Assembly: GCA_963698265.1 (NCBI GenBank)
Contig: CAVOQC010000004.1
Location: 310,001-374,000 of the forward strand
Source: FEB-7 sp963698265
GTDB lineage: Bacteria > Pseudomonadota > Gammaproteobacteria > Burkholderiales > Usitatibacteraceae
Direction of reading: 5' to 3'
DNA length: 64,000 bases
The notes under the pieces are model-generated. The model searched no databases and was not told the DNA's origin. It was given only the letters and a program-made list of their open reading frames with translations. This document shows, one piece after another, positions 19,930-29,838 of this stretch. Position numbers and translations under genes: made by a program. Within the stretch, counting starts at the first letter, position 1. Each line of letters opens with the position of its first letter.

Positions 19930-22320
19930 ATGAGCGCAGTCCTCGATCCCAAGGTGCCGCAGGCTTCCGCCGGCGCGGCAGACGTCGCCGTCAAGCTCGC
20001 CTTCTCGAAGAAGATCCAGGCGGTCACCAACCGCATCCACTCGACGAACAACGTCGACGAGATCATCCTCGAGGTGTCGCGCGACATCTGCCAGCTCTTC
20101 GAGGCGGACCGTATGACGATCTACACCATGAGCGAGGACGGCCAGTCCATCGTCTCGAAGGTGAAGACGGGACTCAATTCCTTCAAGGACATCAAGCTCC
20201 CGATCTCGGAATCTTCCCTTGCGGGATTCAGCGCCCTCCACCGGCGCCACATGAACATCAAGGACGTCTACGACGACGTGGAGCTGCGGCAGTACTCGCC
20301 TAATCTCGCGTTTCTCAAGGCCGTCGACCAGCGCACCGGCTACCGTTCCAAGCAGATGCTGATCGCACCGATCCTCGGCGGCGAGTCGGGCACCGAGTTG
20401 ATGGGGGTGCTGCAGCTCATCAATTCCCTTTCGGGGCAGCCCTTCGGCGCGCTCCACGACGAAGGGGTGATGGAGCTCGCCAAGACGCTCGCGATCGCCT
20501 TCCGCGTCCGCCAGCAGATGCCGGGGCAGATCGCCTCGAAGTTCGAGTACCTCGTGATCGACGGCATCATCCAGGCCGGAGAGCTCGACCTGGCCACCAA
20601 GGCCGCGCGCCGCAAGAACAAGCACGTCGAGGACATCCTCATCGACGAGTTCCAGGTCACGCTCACGTCCATCGGCGCCGCGCTCGCCAAGTTCTTCGGC
20701 GTCGAGTACGAGCCGCACAAGAGCGACCGCATCAAGCCGATCGACCTGCTGAAGAACCTGAAGCGCGAGTACTGCGAGGCGAACCAGTGGATCCCGCTGG
20801 AGGACTCGAAGCAGGGGATCATCGTGATGGCCACGGATCCGGAGCGCATGCGCAACTCGCGCATGGTGGACAACGTGTTCCCGCGCGCGAAGATCGTCTA
20901 CAAGGTCACCACGCAGCGCGACTTCGCGCAGGCGCTCACCCACTTCTTCGGCGGCGCGGCCGAGATGGGCATGAGCTCGGAATCCATCGGCGACCTCCTG
21001 TCGAACCTGGACGACGAGGAAGAGCCGATGTCGATCGGCGCGGACGACGTCTCCGCCGCCGCGGACAACGAGCTGGTGAAGCTCGTGAACAAGATCATCG
21101 TGGACGCCTACAACCAGGGGGCCTCTGACATCCACATCGAGCCCCTGCCGGGCAAGGCCAAGACCGGAATCCGCTTCCGGAAGGACGGCTCGCTCAACAC
21201 CTACATCGAGGTCCCGGCCTCCTACCGCCAGGCGCTGGTCACGCGGCTGAAGATCATGTGCGACCTGGACATCTCGGAGAAGCGCCGGCCGCAGGACGGC
21301 AAGATCAAGTTCAAGAAATTCGGGCCCCTCGACATCGAGCTGCGCGTGGCGACCATTCCCACGGCGGGCGGCGTCGAGGACATCGTGATGCGCATCCTCG
21401 CCGCCGGCGAGCCCATCCCGCTGGACAAGCTGGGCGTGCTGCCCGCCAACATGGACCGCCTGAAGACCTGCGTGTCCAAGCCCTATGGCCTCTTCTTCGT
21501 CTGCGGGCCGACCGGCTCGGGCAAGACCACGACGCTGCACTCGGTGCTGGGGTTCCTCAACACCGTCGACACCAAGATCTGGACGGCCGAAGATCCGGTG
21601 GAAATCACGCAGAAGGGCCTGCGGCAGTGCCAGGTGAACCCCAAGGCGGGCTTCACCTTCGCCACCGCCATGAAGGCCTTCCTGCGAGCCGACCCGGACA
21701 TCATCATGGTCGGCGAGATGCGCGACAAGGACACGACCTCGATCGGCATCGAGGCCTCCCTCACCGGCCACCTGGTGTTCGCGACCCTGCACACGAACTC
21801 GGCGCCGGAATCGATCATCCGCCTCCTCGACATGGGCATGGACCCGTTCAACTTCGCCGACGCGCTGCTCGGCATCCTCGCGCAGCGCCTGGCCAAGCGC
21901 CTGTGCAAGTGCAAGGAGGCCTACACGCCGGGCCAGGACGAGATCAAGCACTTCATCACGGAGTACTGCGAGGAGCTGCGCAACACCGACGAATTCAAGA
22001 AGGACGCGAACGCCGGCTACAAGCAGGTCTTCGACCGCTTCCAGCGCGACTACGGCTTCGGCAAGCCCGACTTCGTCATGCACCGGGCCAAGGGGTGCGA
22101 GGTCTGCGGCGGCTCCGGCTACAAGGGCCGCGTGGGCCTGCATGAACTCATGGTCGGCACGGACCCGGTGAAGAAGATGGTCCAGGAGCACGCCCGGGTC
22201 GCGCAGCTCTTCTCCCAGGCCCTTTCCGACGGGATGATCACCCTCAAGATGGACGGCATGGAGAAGGTGCTCCAGGGCATTACCGACATGAAGCAGGTGC
22301 GGGCGGTCTGCATCAAATGA
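19930..22320 (+). CDS. GAF-fused type IV pilus / type II secretion ATPase (PilB/GspE family)
   Basis: This 796-residue cytoplasmic ATPase should power pilus assembly or secretion. It has an extra N-terminal GAF domain (about 30-190, with KAVDQRTGYRSKQMLIAPI), a GspE N-terminal-type domain (about 195-350) and the secretion ATPase: Walker A GPTGSGKTTT near residue 526, Asp box WTAEDPVE, Walker B region DPDIIMVGEMRD near 588, and the zinc tetracysteine CKCK...CEVCGGSGY. GAF fusion is uncommon in ordinary PilB. Its stop overlaps the start of the HD-GYP gene (ATGA), whose GAF domain is similar. A pilin gene lies 5 kb downstream. Confidence 0.9.
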   Translation: MSAVLDPKVPQASAGAADVAVKLAFSKKIQAVTNRIHSTNNVDEIILEVSRDICQLFEADRMTIYTMSEDGQSIVSKVKTGLNSFKDIKLPISESSLAGFSALHRRHMNIKDVYDDVELRQYSPNLAFLKAVDQRTGYRSKQMLIAPILGGESGTELMGVLQLINSLSGQPFGALHDEGVMELAKTLAIAFRVRQQMPGQIASKFEYLVIDGIIQAGELDLATKAARRKNKHVEDILIDEFQVTLTSIGAALAKFFGVEYEPHKSDRIKPIDLLKNLKREYCEANQWIPLEDSKQGIIVMATDPERMRNSRMVDNVFPRAKIVYKVTTQRDFAQALTHFFGGAAEMGMSSESIGDLLSNLDDEEEPMSIGADDVSAAADNELVKLVNKIIVDAYNQGASDIHIEPLPGKAKTGIRFRKDGSLNTYIEVPASYRQALVTRLKIMCDLDISEKRRPQDGKIKFKKFGPLDIELRVATIPTAGGVEDIVMRILAAGEPIPLDKLGVLPANMDRLKTCVSKPYGLFFVCGPTGSGKTTTLHSVLGFLNTVDTKIWTAEDPVEITQKGLRQCQVNPKAGFTFATAMKAFLRADPDIIMVGEMRDKDTTSIGIEASLTGHLVFATLHTNSAPESIIRLLDMGMDPFNFADALLGILAQRLAKRLCKCKEAYTPGQDEIKHFITEYCEELRNTDEFKKDANAGYKQVFDRFQRDYGFGKPDFVMHRAKGCEVCGGSGYKGRVGLHELMVGTDPVKKMVQEHARVAQLFSQALSDGMITLKMDGMEKVLQGITDMKQVRAVCIK

Positions 22321-24002
22321 CGCCGCAGGCCGGGCAGGCGCGTCCCAGCGGCAGGCCGGCACGGCTTGCGGAGTTGCAGCATTCGCTCGAGACGCACTTC
22401 CTTACCAAGCTCGAGTACCTGAACGCGATCGGCATTGCGCTCTCCCAGGAGCGCGACATCGACCGGCTCCTGGAGACGATCCTGATCGCCGCGAAGAACC
22501 TCACGCGCGCCGACGGGGGCACGCTCTACCGGCTGGTCGACGACAAGCTGCAGTTCGAGATCCTCAGGAACGACAGCCTGTCGATCGCGATGGGCGGCAC
22601 CTCCGGCAACCCGGTGCCCTTCTACCCCATTCCGCTGCACGACAAGGACGGCAAGCCGAATCTCACGATGGTGGCCGCGTACGCGGCGCTGAACGACAGC
22701 ACGGTGAACATCGCCGACGCGTACACGGAGGAGGGCTTCGACTTCTCGGGGACGCGCAACTTCGACAAGCGCACGGGCTACCGGTCGACCTCCTTCCTCA
22801 CGGTCCCGATGAAGAACCACGAGGGCGAGATCATCGGCGTGCTCCAGCTCCTGAACGCCGTCGACGCGGCCGCGGGAGGCGTGACCGCCTTCGGCGACGA
22901 GGACCGTCGCCTGGCCGAATCGCTCGCCTCCCAGGCGGCGATCGCGATCACCAACCGCTTCCTCATCCAGCAGCTCGAGGAGCTCTTCGAGTCCCTGATC
23001 GAGCTGATCAACACCGCGATCGACGACAAGAGCCCCTACACGGGCGGGCACTGCAAGCGCGTACCCACGCTCACGATGATGCTCGCCGAGGCCGCGGATG
23101 CCGCCTCCGAAGGCCCGCTCGCGTCCTTTCAGATGACGGACAAGGACCGCTACGAGCTGAAGATCGCGGGGCTGCTGCACGATTGCGGAAAGATCACGAC
23201 TCCCGTCCACGTGGTGGACAAGGCCACGAAGCTGCAGACCATCTTCGACCGGATCGGCCTCGTCGACACGCGCTTCCAGGCGCTCAAGCGCGAGGCGGAG
23301 GTCGCGATGCTGCGCGCGATGCTCGCCGCGCGGGGGGCAGGGGATGCGGCCTCGGAGCAGCGCGCGCGGGAGGACTACGAGGCCAAGGTCCGCCAGTACG
23401 ACGAAGACCGCGAGTTCCTGCGCCGGACCAACATCGGCGGCGAGCGCATGAACCCGGAGGACCAGGCGCGAGTCTCCCGCATCGCCCAGTACACGTGGAC
23501 GGGGCCGCGCGGCGTGCCCGAGCGCTTCCTGTCCCGGGACGAGGAGGCGAACCTGAACATCCCCGCCGGGACGCTCAACCAGCAGGAGCGCGAGATCATC
23601 AACCACCACATCGTGGCCACGATCAAGATGCTCGAGGCGCTGCCCTGGCCCCGCCACCTGGTGAACGTGCCGGAATACGCGGGGGGGCACCACGAGCGCA
23701 TGGACGGCAAGGGCTACCCGCGGGGGCTCACGCGCGGGCAGATGAGCGTGCAGGCCCGCATCATGGGCATCGCCGACATCTTCGAGGCCCTCACCGCGAA
23801 GGACCGCCCCTACAAGCCCGGCAAGACGCTTTCCGAGTCGCTCTCCATCCTCGGCAAGTTCAAGGAGAACGGCCACGTCGACCCGGATCTCTTCGACATC
23901 TTCGTGAAGGACCGGGTCTACCTGCGTTACGCCCAGGAATTCCTCGATCCGGAACAGCTCGACGAGGTGGATCTCTCGAAGATTCCCGGTTACCGAAGCT
24001 AG
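22317..24002 (+). CDS. GAF-HD-GYP cyclic di-GMP phosphodiesterase
   Basis: This 561-residue protein has an N-terminal GAF domain (about 25-215, with FDKRTGYRSTSFLTVPM), then an HD-GYP domain that hydrolyses c-di-GMP. The metal motif HDCGK is at residue 288 and HHERMDGKGYPRGL at about 458. The roughly 170 residues between them exceed the usual 60-70, so an insertion of about 100 mostly helical residues lies inside the catalytic domain. The start overlaps the ATPase stop (ATGA), which couples c-di-GMP breakdown to the pilus ATPase. Confidence 0.9.
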   Translation: MTPQAGQARPSGRPARLAELQHSLETHFLTKLEYLNAIGIALSQERDIDRLLETILIAAKNLTRADGGTLYRLVDDKLQFEILRNDSLSIAMGGTSGNPVPFYPIPLHDKDGKPNLTMVAAYAALNDSTVNIADAYTEEGFDFSGTRNFDKRTGYRSTSFLTVPMKNHEGEIIGVLQLLNAVDAAAGGVTAFGDEDRRLAESLASQAAIAITNRFLIQQLEELFESLIELINTAIDDKSPYTGGHCKRVPTLTMMLAEAADAASEGPLASFQMTDKDRYELKIAGLLHDCGKITTPVHVVDKATKLQTIFDRIGLVDTRFQALKREAEVAMLRAMLAARGAGDAASEQRAREDYEAKVRQYDEDREFLRRTNIGGERMNPEDQARVSRIAQYTWTGPRGVPERFLSRDEEANLNIPAGTLNQQEREIINHHIVATIKMLEALPWPRHLVNVPEYAGGHHERMDGKGYPRGLTRGQMSVQARIMGIADIFEALTAKDRPYKPGKTLSESLSILGKFKENGHVDPDLFDIFVKDRVYLRYAQEFLDPEQLDEVDLSKIPGYRS

Positions 24003-24059
24003 CGGCACGGATCTTGCCTCCTGGAGGCGGTCCACCAATCCCTTTTCCAGACTGCCCCC

Positions 24060-27000
24060 ATGACGACACGCATCCCCGTCAGCGTCTTCTTCGCGCTCTT
24101 CACCATCTCCGGATTCGCGGGCCTCATCTACGAATCCATCTGGAGCCACTACCTCAAGCTCTTCCTGGGGCACGCCGCCTACGCGCAGACGCTCGTCCTC
24201 GCGATCTTCATGGGAGGCATGGCGCTCGGCTCCTGGCTCGTGAGCCGCTACACGAATCGCATCAGGAACCTCCTGCTGGGATATGCGTTCGCCGAGCTCG
24301 GCATCGGCCTCCTCGCGATCGTGTTTCACCAGGTCTTCGTCTCGCTGTCAGGGTGGGCCTTCGATACCGTGATTCCCGCCCTCGGCGGATCGACCGCGGT
24401 CGACGTGTTCAAGTGGTCGCTCGCCTCGCTGCTCATCCTCCCGGCCTCGGTGCTGCTGGGGACGACGTTCCCGCTCATGAGCGCCGGCATCATCCGGCTC
24501 TACCCCGGCGACAGCGGGCGGGCGCTATCGATGCTCTACTTCACCAACAGCCTCGGCGCCTCGATCGGCGTGCTGGCGAGCGGCTTCGTGCTGATCCACG
24601 AGCTGGGCCTGCCCGGAACGATCCTCACGGCGGGAATCCTCAACGTCTGCCTCGCGATCTTCGTGTGGGGCCTCACCAAGCGTCTTCCGGAAGTGGCGCC
24701 GGCCGCGCCCGCAGCGCACGACGGCAGCGGGCCGCCCCGCGCCGCGTTTCGCGCCGTCCTGCTGCTCGCCTTCGTGACGGGCGCCGCGTCCTTCATCTAC
24801 GAGATCACCTGGATCCGCATGCTGTCCATGGGGCTCGGGGCCTCCACCCATGCCTTCGAGGTGATGCTGGCGGCTTTCATCCTCGGCATGTCGCTGGGCG
24901 GGTATGCGCTGCGCAACCGCATCGGCTCGCTCGTCAACGATACGGGCTGGCTCTCGGGCATCCTCGTCGCGAAGGGCCTGTTCGCCATCGGCGCGATCTG
25001 GGTGTACGGCCACGTGCTGGGATACATCAGCTGGGCCATGTCGGGCCTTTCGCCGACGGATGCGGGATACGCGTTCCTCACCCTCAATGGCCTCGTGTCC
25101 TCCATGCTGGTCATGCTTCCGACCGCCTTCTGCGCCGGGATGACGCTGCCGCTCGCGACGAACGCCCTCATCCGCCGGGGATACGGCGAAAGCGCCATTG
25201 GCGCGGTCTACGGCGCCAACACGCTCGGCTGCATCGTCGGCGCGGCGTTCACGACGCACGTGGGGATGGAACTCCTCGGGGTCAAGGGACTGACCGGGCT
25301 GGGGGCGACGATGGACATCGGCATCGGGGCCGTGCTCGTGCTCGCGCTCGCCTCGCCGGGCCAGCGCCGCGCCGCGTACCCTCGCATCGGGGCGGCCGTC
25401 GCCGCCGGCGTGGTCGCGTTCACGTTCTTCGACCTGGACCAGCTGCGCATGGCTTCCGGGATCTTTCGGGGCAGGACGTTCATGGACCCGCAGCACGCAC
25501 GGGTCGAGTGGTACCGCGACGGCAAGACCGCGACGATCGCCGTGACGCGGGACCACAATGTCCTCGTCATCCGGACGAACGGCAAGCCTGACGCGAGCGT
25601 CGAGCTCGTCGATCGCAGCCGCCCGACCCAGGACGAAGCCACCATGATCCTGGCCGCCGCCATTCCCATCGCGATGAAGCCCGACGCCACCGAGATCGCG
25701 AACATCGGCTTCGGATCCGGCCTCACCACCCATGCGCTCCTCGGAAGCGACAATGCCCGCGTCGTGGACTCGATCGAGATAGAGTCGGCCATGATCGAGG
25801 GCGCCCGGGCGTTCGGGGCGCGAAACGAGCGCGCCTACCGGGATCCGCGCAGCCGCATCCACATCGAGGACGCGAAGACCTTCTTCGCCGCGCACGGCAA
25901 GACCTACGACATCATCGTCTCGGAGCCCTCCAACCCCTGGGTGAGCGGCGTGTCGACCCTCTTCTCCGAGGAGTTCTACAGCCAGGTTCGCCGCTATCTC
26001 AAGGACGACGGGCTGCTGGTGCAATGGATACAGGTCTACGAGATCAACCCCGCGCTCGTGGCGACGGTCTTCCGGGCACTGGGCGAGAGCTTCAGCGACT
26101 ACGTGATCCACATGTCGAGTGCCGGCGACATGATCGTCGTGGCCGCGAAGACCGGAAAGGTTCCGGAGATGCGGCCCGATTTCCTTGCCTTCCCCAGGCT
26201 CGGGGAGGAACTCGCGGGCACGGGATTCCGCTCGCTGGCCGATCTCCGGGCCACGCGGGTGGCAAGCCGCGCCGCGCTCGACCCGCTGTTCCACCGGCTC
26301 GCGAGCGTGGCCAACTCGGACTTCTTTCCCATCCTCGACCAGAATGCGGCGCGGTCGCTCTTCAAGAATGAAAGCGCGCTCGACGTGCAGATGCTCGCCA
26401 GGAGCCACGTCTCGATGATCCCCTTCGTGGACGGCGACCGCCGCGTGCGGCGCGCGAGTCTCCTTCGGGAAGACAAGCTTGCGCCGATCTCGCGGCGCCA
26501 GGCGGAGGCGGCGGCGGAGGCCTACGACATCTTTTTCGCGGGGACCCCCTCGGGGCCGCGCTGGCTCGAACCATCGGGACGGACGATCTTCATGTTGGCC
26601 CGCGCAGGGACCATCGACTGCCGCCTGGAGAGCGAGCTCTGGGTCGAGGCGCTCGAGGACTTCTTCCGGTTCGTCATTCCGGTGCTCGCGGAGCAGGATG
26701 TAGAGGCGGCGTTCGAGCGATTGCGCCTGTCGCCCTGCGCCAAGGGGCTGAGCGACGACCAGCGCCGCCGGCTCGACCTGCTTCGCGCCGTGAACCAGCT
26801 CGACCCGGCCGCGATGAGCACGCAGGCCGAGGCCCTGCTGGCCGTCGATACGCCGCGCAAGGCCCAGGAGCGCCTGTCCTTCGTCCTGACCGCGATGGTG
26901 GGGAACATCGTGAACGGTGCGCCGGACCGGGCCATCGAGACGTGGAATCGCCATGTCGGGCGGATTCCCGACAAGCTCGCGGAGTTGCCGTCGTCGCAAT

Positions 27001-27065
27001 TGATCGTCGCGCACGCACTGCAGGCCCGGAAGACGGCGGCGACGAAGACGGCACCGAAGCAGTGA
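24060..27065 (+). CDS. Membrane-fused spermidine synthase-like protein, 1001 aa
   Basis: The N-terminal half (about 1-460) has twelve or more hydrophobic segments arranged as two similar halves (FALFTISGFAGLIYESIW and LLAFVTGAASFIYEITW). The second half (about 480-780) is a spermidine synthase-type methyltransferase fold: NIGFGSGLTTHALL, IEIESAMIEGARAF and SEPSNPWVSGVSTLFSEEFY. The last 200 residues are helical. Such fusions are common and often called spermidine synthases, but aminopropyl transfer has rarely been shown and transport or modification roles are possible. It lies 57 bp after the HD-GYP gene. Confidence 0.8.
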   Translation: MTTRIPVSVFFALFTISGFAGLIYESIWSHYLKLFLGHAAYAQTLVLAIFMGGMALGSWLVSRYTNRIRNLLLGYAFAELGIGLLAIVFHQVFVSLSGWAFDTVIPALGGSTAVDVFKWSLASLLILPASVLLGTTFPLMSAGIIRLYPGDSGRALSMLYFTNSLGASIGVLASGFVLIHELGLPGTILTAGILNVCLAIFVWGLTKRLPEVAPAAPAAHDGSGPPRAAFRAVLLLAFVTGAASFIYEITWIRMLSMGLGASTHAFEVMLAAFILGMSLGGYALRNRIGSLVNDTGWLSGILVAKGLFAIGAIWVYGHVLGYISWAMSGLSPTDAGYAFLTLNGLVSSMLVMLPTAFCAGMTLPLATNALIRRGYGESAIGAVYGANTLGCIVGAAFTTHVGMELLGVKGLTGLGATMDIGIGAVLVLALASPGQRRAAYPRIGAAVAAGVVAFTFFDLDQLRMASGIFRGRTFMDPQHARVEWYRDGKTATIAVTRDHNVLVIRTNGKPDASVELVDRSRPTQDEATMILAAAIPIAMKPDATEIANIGFGSGLTTHALLGSDNARVVDSIEIESAMIEGARAFGARNERAYRDPRSRIHIEDAKTFFAAHGKTYDIIVSEPSNPWVSGVSTLFSEEFYSQVRRYLKDDGLLVQWIQVYEINPALVATVFRALGESFSDYVIHMSSAGDMIVVAAKTGKVPEMRPDFLAFPRLGEELAGTGFRSLADLRATRVASRAALDPLFHRLASVANSDFFPILDQNAARSLFKNESALDVQMLARSHVSMIPFVDGDRRVRRASLLREDKLAPISRRQAEAAAEAYDIFFAGTPSGPRWLEPSGRTIFMLARAGTIDCRLESELWVEALEDFFRFVIPVLAEQDVEAAFERLRLSPCAKGLSDDQRRRLDLLRAVNQLDPAAMSTQAEALLAVDTPRKAQERLSFVLTAMVGNIVNGAPDRAIETWNRHVGRIPDKLAELPSSQLIVAHALQARKTAATKTAPKQ

Positions 27066-27204
27066 CCATTTGCGGCAGGTCGGAACCTATTGCGCTGCCG
27101 TTGTCGTGCAATGACGCCGGGGCCGAGGTTCGCTGCCGGCATGGCGGGCCGGCCAGCCCTCAACCGCTACGGCCGTAATGCGCGATCGCGCGATGGCCAT
27201 CATT

Positions 27205-27217
27205 TAACATGTTGATA
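27205..27217. promoter_or_regulatory. IHF-type site upstream of the pilA promoter
   Basis: TAACATGTTGATA matches the reverse IHF consensus YAANNNNTTGATW at every defined position. It lies about 60 bp upstream of the -24 element, inside an AT-rich block. Bending there would bring an enhancer-bound activator, such as a PilR-type protein, to the sigma54 polymerase. Confidence 0.55.
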
Positions 27218-27276
27218 TTTAAAGAAAAAAGCAGGTCGGTCTGGCGAATCCTGCGTGGTCACGGAGGCACGCCCGA

Positions 27277-27293
27277 TTGGCACGACGCTTGCG
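27277..27293 (+). promoter_or_regulatory. Sigma54 (RpoN) promoter of pilA
   Basis: TTGGCACGACGCTTGCG matches the RpoN consensus YTGGCACG-N4-TTGC exactly, with GG (27279-27280) and GC (27291-27292) ten bases apart. Transcription would start near 27304. Type IV pilin genes are classic PilR/RpoN targets. Confidence 0.88.
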
Positions 27294-27372
27294 TATCCTT
27301 CACCACACACGTCAGGTGTGCTGGGAATCCAACAGTCGGCAGGTTTCATCCACAATCACAAGGAGCTATCGA

Positions 27373-27819
27373 ATGAAAAAAGTCCAACAAGGTTTCACGC
27401 TTATCGAACTGATGATCGTCGTCGCGATCATCGGCATCCTGGCCGCCGTAGCCATTCCGGCGTACCAGGATTACCTGAAGCGCTCGAAGATCACGGAAGT
27501 GGCGGCCACTGCCGCTGCTTGCAAGACCTCGGTCTCCGAGTACATCGCCGCGAAGAACGCGGTGCCCCCGACCGTGCTCGAGGCAGGCTGCTCGCAAACC
27601 CTCACCACGTACGTGGACGCCGTGGAAGTCGCCGGTGCGGTCATCAAGGTCAAGATCAAGGCCGTCGATGCCGCCGTTGACGGCAAGTACTTCATGCTGA
27701 CCGCCATGGACGAGGGCGGCGGGATTGCGGATGGCACGAAGTCCGTTGCCACCTTCAAGTGCACCACCGATGCCGCCAACACCGCCTGGAAGTTCTTCCC
27801 GGCCAACTGCCGCCAGTAA
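27373..27819 (+). CDS. pilA: Type IV major pilin
   Basis: The 148-residue prepilin has a six-residue charged leader ending in Gly, then the processing site G^FTLIELMIVVAIIGILAAVAIPAYQDYL: cleavage before Phe8, Glu at mature position 5 and a hydrophobic spine helix. The globular part has Cys at ACKTS, AGCSQ, FKCTT and ANCRQ; the last two probably form the C-terminal D-region disulfide. AAGGAG lies just upstream of the ATG. A sigma54 promoter precedes and a strong terminator follows, so it is a single-gene unit. The PilB-type ATPase and HD-GYP protein upstream are likely partners. Confidence 0.95.
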   Translation: MKKVQQGFTLIELMIVVAIIGILAAVAIPAYQDYLKRSKITEVAATAAACKTSVSEYIAAKNAVPPTVLEAGCSQTLTTYVDAVEVAGAVIKVKIKAVDAAVDGKYFMLTAMDEGGGIADGTKSVATFKCTTDAANTAWKFFPANCRQ

Positions 27820-27841
27820 TACCGGCTGCTGTCTGAAGGAG

Positions 27842-27873
27842 AAGGGCGGGGGAAACCCCGCCCTTTTTCTTTG
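27842..27873 (+). terminator. Rho-independent terminator of pilA
   Basis: GGGCGGGG-GAAA-CCCCGCCC forms an eight-pair GC stem (extended by AA/TT) with a stable GAAA loop, followed by TTTTTCTTT. It lies 22 bp after the pilA stop. On the other strand the tail is less T-rich, so it may only weakly stop the oppositely oriented exporter operon. Confidence 0.93.
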
Positions 27874-27903
27874 GGTCGCTCGGACGCGCCTTTTGCGGGC
27901 ACG

Positions 27904-29123
27904 CTACTCGTGACGCAGCGCTTCGACCGGCCGCAGGGCCGCCGCGCGACGGGCCGGCCAGAACCCGAAGAAGATCCCGGTGGCCGCCGACACGGCGAAG
28001 GCCACGAGCATCACCCACGCCGAGAACGCCACCTCGATCTTCATCGCACTGCCGATGGCGAGGGCGCCGGCCACCCCGAAAGCGATACCGATCACGCCGC
28101 CCACGATGCAGATCATCAGGGCCTCGAGAAGAAACTGCATCAGCACGTCGCGCTGGCGCGCGCCGATGGCCATGCGGATGCCGATCTCGCGCGTGCGCTC
28201 GGTCACCGACACCAGCATGATGTTCATGATCCCGATGCCGCCGACCACGAGCGAGATCGATCCGATGGCCCCGAGCATGAGGGACAGGATCCGCGCCGTG
28301 GCCGAGGCGGCTTCGGCCACCTGCGTGAGGTTGCGCACGGTGAAGTCGTCCTCCGCGTCGGGCTGGATGCGATGGCGCTGGCGCAGGAGCAGCGTGATGT
28401 CGTTCTCGGCCGCGGCCGTGGCCTCCTGGCTCACCGCCTGCACGAAGACGAAGCGCACGGTGCCGGGGAAGCGGTTGCCGAAGAGCTTGTTCTGGGCGGT
28501 GGTGATGGGGACGAGGATGGAGTCGTCCTGGTCGCGCCCGTCGAGGCTCTGGCCCTTCTTCCGGAGGACCCCGAGGACCTGGAACGGCTGGCCGCGGATG
28601 CGGATGGTCTTCCCCACCGGGTCCTCGATGTCGAAGAGCTTCTCGACCACGGTGGCGCCGAGGAGGGCCACGCGGGTGGAGCTGCGGACGTCGGTCTCGC
28701 TGATGGCGTCGCCGGATTCCACGGACCAATCGCGAACGGAGGTGTATTCCGGCGTGACGCCGAGCACCTGCGTGCCCCAGTTGTTGATGCCGTAGGCGAC
28801 CTGTGCGCCGCCGGGGAAGGTCGGGGCGACCGCCTGCACGTTGGGCAGGCTCGCGATGGCCTCGGCGTCGCCCGTCGTGAGCGTCGGTGCATTGCCGGAG
28901 CCGAATCGCAGCGTCCCCGCGCTGGTGCTCCCGGACAGGATCACCAGCAGGTTGCTGCCCATGGAGGAGACGGCGCGGTTCACCTGGTTCTGGGCGCCCG
29001 TGCCCACCGCGAGCATGAGGACCACGGCCGCCACCCCGATCACCATGCCGAGCATCGTGAGACCCGTGCGCAGCTTGTTGGCGTTGAGGGAGCGCGCGGC
29101 CTCGCGCAGGACGGTGAGGAGGT

Positions 29124-29127
<4 letters not shown>
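27904..29127 (-). CDS. MacB-type ABC transporter permease
   Basis: This 407-residue membrane protein has the MacB/FtsX layout: one N-terminal transmembrane helix (about 20-42), a large periplasmic domain (about 45-280) and three C-terminal helices (about 285-390) including GGIGIMNIMLVSVTERTREIG, a hallmark of the family. The ATPase is a separate protein encoded just before it; the GTG start overlaps the ATPase stop (GTGA). With the adaptor protein it should form a tripartite exporter. The substrate is unknown and no outer-membrane TolC gene is in the window. Confidence 0.92.
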
Positions 29128-29834
<707 letters not shown>

Positions 29835-29838
29835 GGCC

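Larger units (their letters stand above)
27066..27372. other. Intergenic region upstream of pilA
   Basis: This 307 bp gap carries the pilin control region: an AT-rich block at 27200-27235 containing an IHF-type site, then a sigma54 promoter at 27277-27293 and a leader of about 69 bases with AAGGAG before the pilA ATG. The part from 27066 to 27190 shows no gene or clear signal. Confidence 0.7.
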
